From positions 295,035,080 through 295,099,079 of the forward strand of contig NC_085136.1 in NCBI RefSeq assembly GCF_035046485.1: a stretch of DNA of 64,000 nt, given 5' to 3'. The first letter of the stretch is position 1; each line of letters begins with the position of its first letter. Positions 61,101-64,000 of the stretch are shown here, one piece after another. The notes under the pieces are model-generated. The model searched no databases. It was not told the origin of the DNA and saw nothing but the letters and a program-made list of their open reading frames with translations. The translations under genes were made by a program, and so were the position numbers. Origin of the DNA: Aedes albopictus. Its lineage: Eukaryota; Arthropoda; Insecta; Diptera; Culicidae.

Positions 61101-64000
61101 CTAAAATTACCGTACACTTATTGGGAGGAACCAACTTCCCTCAGAATGCCCTCCAATATCACCTAAAATTACCGAACATTTATTGGGAGGAACCGACTTC
61201 CCTCAGAATGCCTCCCAATATCACCTAAAATTACCGAACACTTTTTGGGAGGAACCAACTTCCCTCAGAATGTCCCCCAGTATCACCTAAAATTGCCGAA
61301 CATTTATTGGGAGGAACCGACTTCCCTCAAAATGCCTCCCAATATCACCTAAAATTACCGAACATTTATTGGGAGGAACCGACTTCCCTCAGAATGCCCT
61401 CCAATATCACCTAAAATTACCGTACACTTATTAGGAGGAACCGACTTCCCTCAGAATGCCCTCCAATATTACCTAAAATTACCGAACACTTATTGGGAGG
61501 AACCAACTTCCCTCAGAATGCCCTCCAATATCACCTAAAATTACCGAACATTTATTGGGAGGAACCAACTTCTCTCAGAATGCCCTCCAATATCACCTAA
61601 AATTACCGAACACTTATTGGGAGGAACCGACTTCCCTCAGAATGCCCTCCAATATCACCTAAAATTACCGAACACTTATTAGGAGGAACCGACTTCCCTC
61701 AGAATGCCCTCCAATATCACCTAAAATTATCGAACACTTATTGGGAGGAACCGACTTCCCTCAGAATGCCCTCCAATATCACCTAAAATTACCGTACACT
61801 TATTAGGAGGACCCAACTTCCCTCAGAATGCCCTCCAATATCACCTAAAATTACCGTACACTTATTAGGAGGAACCGACTTCCCTCAGAATGCCCTCCAA
61901 TATCACCTAAAATTACCGAACACTTATTGGGAGGAACCGACTTCCCTCAGAATGCCCTCCAATATCACCTAAAATTACCGTACACTTATTAGGAGGAACC
62001 GACTTCCCTCAGAATGCCCTCCAATATCACCTAAAATTATCGAACACTTATTAGGAGGAACCGACTTCCCTCAGAATGCCCTCCAATATCACCTAAAATT
62101 ACCGAACACTTATTGGGAGGAACCGACTTCCCTCAGAATGCCCTCCAATATCACCTAAAATTACCGAACATTTATTGGGAGGAACCGACTTCCCTCAGAA
62201 TGCCTCCCAATATAACCTAAAATTACCGCACACTTATTAGGAGAAACCGATTTCCCTCAGAATGCCCTTCAATATCACCTAAAATTACCGAACACTTATT
62301 GGGAGGATCCAACTTCCCTCAGAATGCCCTCCAATATCACCTAAAATTACCGTACACTTATTAGGAGGACCCAACTTCCCTCAGAATGCCCTCCAATATC
62401 ACCTAAAATTACCGTACACTTATTAGGAGGAACCGCCTTCCCTCAGAATGCCCTCCAATATCACCTAAAATTACCGAACACTTATTGGGAGGAACCGACT
62501 TCCCTCAGAATGCCCTCCAATATCACCTAAAATTACCGTACACTTATTAGGAGGAACCGACTTCCCTCAGAATGCCCTCCAATATCACCTAAAATTATCG
62601 AACACTTATTAGGAGGAACCGACTTCCCTCAGAATGCCCTCCAATATCACCTAAAATTACCGAACACTTATTGGGAGGAACCGACTTCCCTCAGAATGCC
62701 CTCCAATATCACCTAAAATTACCGTACACTTATTAGGAGGAACCGACTTCCCTCAGAATGCCCTCCAATATCACCTAAAATTACCGTACACTTATTAGGA
62801 GGAACCGACTTCCCTCAGAATGCCCTCCAATATCACCTAAAATTACCGAACGCTTATTGGGAGGAACCAACTTCCCTCAGAATGCCCTCCAATATCACCT
62901 AAAATTACCGAACATTTATTGGGAGGAACCGACTTCCCTCAGAATGCCTCCCAATATAACCTAAAATTACCGCACACTTATTAGGAGAGACCGATTTCCC
63001 TCAGAATGCCCTTCAATATCACCTAAAATTACCGAACACTTATTGGGAGGACCCAACTTCCCTCAGAATGCCCCCTAATATCACCTAAAATTACCGAACA
63101 CTTTTTGGGAGGAACCGACTTCCCTCAGAATGCCCCTAATATCACCTAAAATTACCGAACACTTATTAGGAGGAACCGACTTCCCTCAGAATGCCCCCTA
63201 ATACCACCTAAAATTACCGAACACTTATTGGGAGGAACCGACTTCCCTCAGAATACCCCCTAATATCACCTAAAATTACCGAACACTTATTGGGAGGAAC
63301 CGACTTCCCTCAGAATGCCCCCTAATACCACCTAAAATTACCGAACACTTTTTGGGAGGAACCGACTTCCCTCAGAATACCCCCTAATATCACCTAAAAT
63401 TACCGAACACTTTTTGGGAGGAACCTACTTCCCTCAGAATGCCCCCTAATATCACCTAAAATTACCGAACACTTTTTGGGAGGAACCTACTTCCCTCAGA
63501 ATGCCCCCTAATATCACCTAAAATTACCGAACACTTTTTGGGAGGAACCGACTTCCCTCAGAATGCCCCCTAATATCACCTAAAATTACCGAACACTTTT
63601 TGGGAGGAACCTACTTCCCTCAGAATGCCCCCTAATATCACCTAAAATTACCGAACACTTTTTGGGAGGAACCGACTTCCCTCAGAATGCCTCCTAATAC
63701 CACCTAAAATTACCGAACACTTATTGGGAGGAACCGACTTCCCTCAGAATGCCCCCTAATACCACCTAAAATTACCGAACACTTATTGTGAGGAACCGAC
63801 TTCCCTCAGAATACCCCCTAATATCACCTAAAATTACCGAACACTTATTGGGAGGAACCGACTTCCCTCAGAATGCCCCCTAATACCACCTAAAATTACC
63901 GAACACTTTTTGGGAGGAACCGACATCCCTCAGAATGCCCCCTAATATCATCTAAAATTACCGAACACTAATTGGGAGGAACCGACTTCCCTCAGAATGC
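58137..64000 (-). repeat. 62-bp satellite array, right arm of the giant inverted repeat
   Basis: The reverse complement of the left-arm unit is tandemly repeated at least 94 times and continues past the window end. Close to the apex the units are diverged. From 58.6 to 63.05 kb the CCTCCAATATC and CTCCCACTATC types prevail; from 63.06 kb the CCCCCTAATATC type takes over. This is the same order, going outward, as in the left arm. Open frames over 60 codons here repeat every 186 bases and are by-products. Confidence 0.95.
58371..58588. mobile_element. 218-bp insert in the right satellite arm with 8-bp duplication
   Basis: TCGAACAC, part of a satellite unit, is present on both sides (58363-58370 and 58589-58596). 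The insert begins CAAGGTTGTGACCATTCATT and ends ATTTCATTCACGCTGTT. GTGAATG/CATTCA motifs occur near both ends, but the outermost bases do not match well. An 8-bp duplication suggests a hAT-like or P-like mechanism. Its 3' part (ACCAAAGTCGTGAGCGAGC, CGACGCGGTGAATG) resembles 20347-20395. Confidence 0.75.

Noticed and set aside
49012..64000. CRISPR array
   Set aside because: Periodic repeats but without unique spacers; units are contiguous, the genome is eukaryotic and no cas genes exist.

Overview
The window looks like transposon-dense, gene-poor DNA from a culicine mosquito, most likely Aedes. That is an inference from the mix of repeats: tRNA-derived SINEs, RTE-, CR1- and R1/LOA-type LINEs, a Ty3/gypsy element, many MITEs and foldback elements, and widespread degenerate GAATTCC-type repeats. 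I found no convincing single-copy host gene and no bacterial or CRISPR feature in 64 kb. There is one 23-base assembly gap (20324-20346).

Layout, 1-16 kb: AT-rich flank, a possible minus-strand LTR remnant, a hairpin MITE, a tRNA-derived SINE, an internally deleted R1/LOA-like LINE (minus), then an RTE-like LINE (plus, copy 1). Copy 1 holds two clean insertions: a 598-bp TA-flanked MITE (5535-6132) and a 7925-bp Ty3/gypsy element (7825-15749) with two 675-bp LTRs in which I saw no differences. The gypsy element looks young and intact. It encodes gag, a pol joined by a textbook -1 frameshift signal, and four small proteins upstream of gag. One of the four closely resembles ribosomal protein uS8; two others are short hydrophobic proteins. 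It has no env gene.

Layout, 16-49 kb: several foldback elements whose inverted arms are themselves built of diverged direct repeats (17.1-19.2, 20.4-21.5 and 22.9-26.1 kb), simpler foldbacks at 27.8-28.7 and 46.2-47.8 kb, a second RTE copy (minus, 28.98-35.16 kb) split by a 5'-truncated CR1-like LINE, a third RTE fragment (35.4-36.8 kb), an old RTE scrap (38.1 kb), a broken LOA-like LINE (45.2-46.1 kb) carrying a piggyBac-type MITE, a 572-bp hAT-type MITE with an 8-bp target duplication, and three diverged copies of a 300-460-bp module with a TATA-like box.

Layout, 49-64 kb: one giant inverted repeat. About 140 copies of a 62-bp unit run in one orientation (49.01-57.69 kb), then a 0.44-kb palindromic apex, then at least 94 copies in the opposite orientation that run off the window end. 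Unit subfamilies appear in mirrored order around the apex. This structure and the uS8-like retrotransposon protein are the two most unusual things here. Nested insertions with reconstructable empty sites give a relative order of events at several loci.
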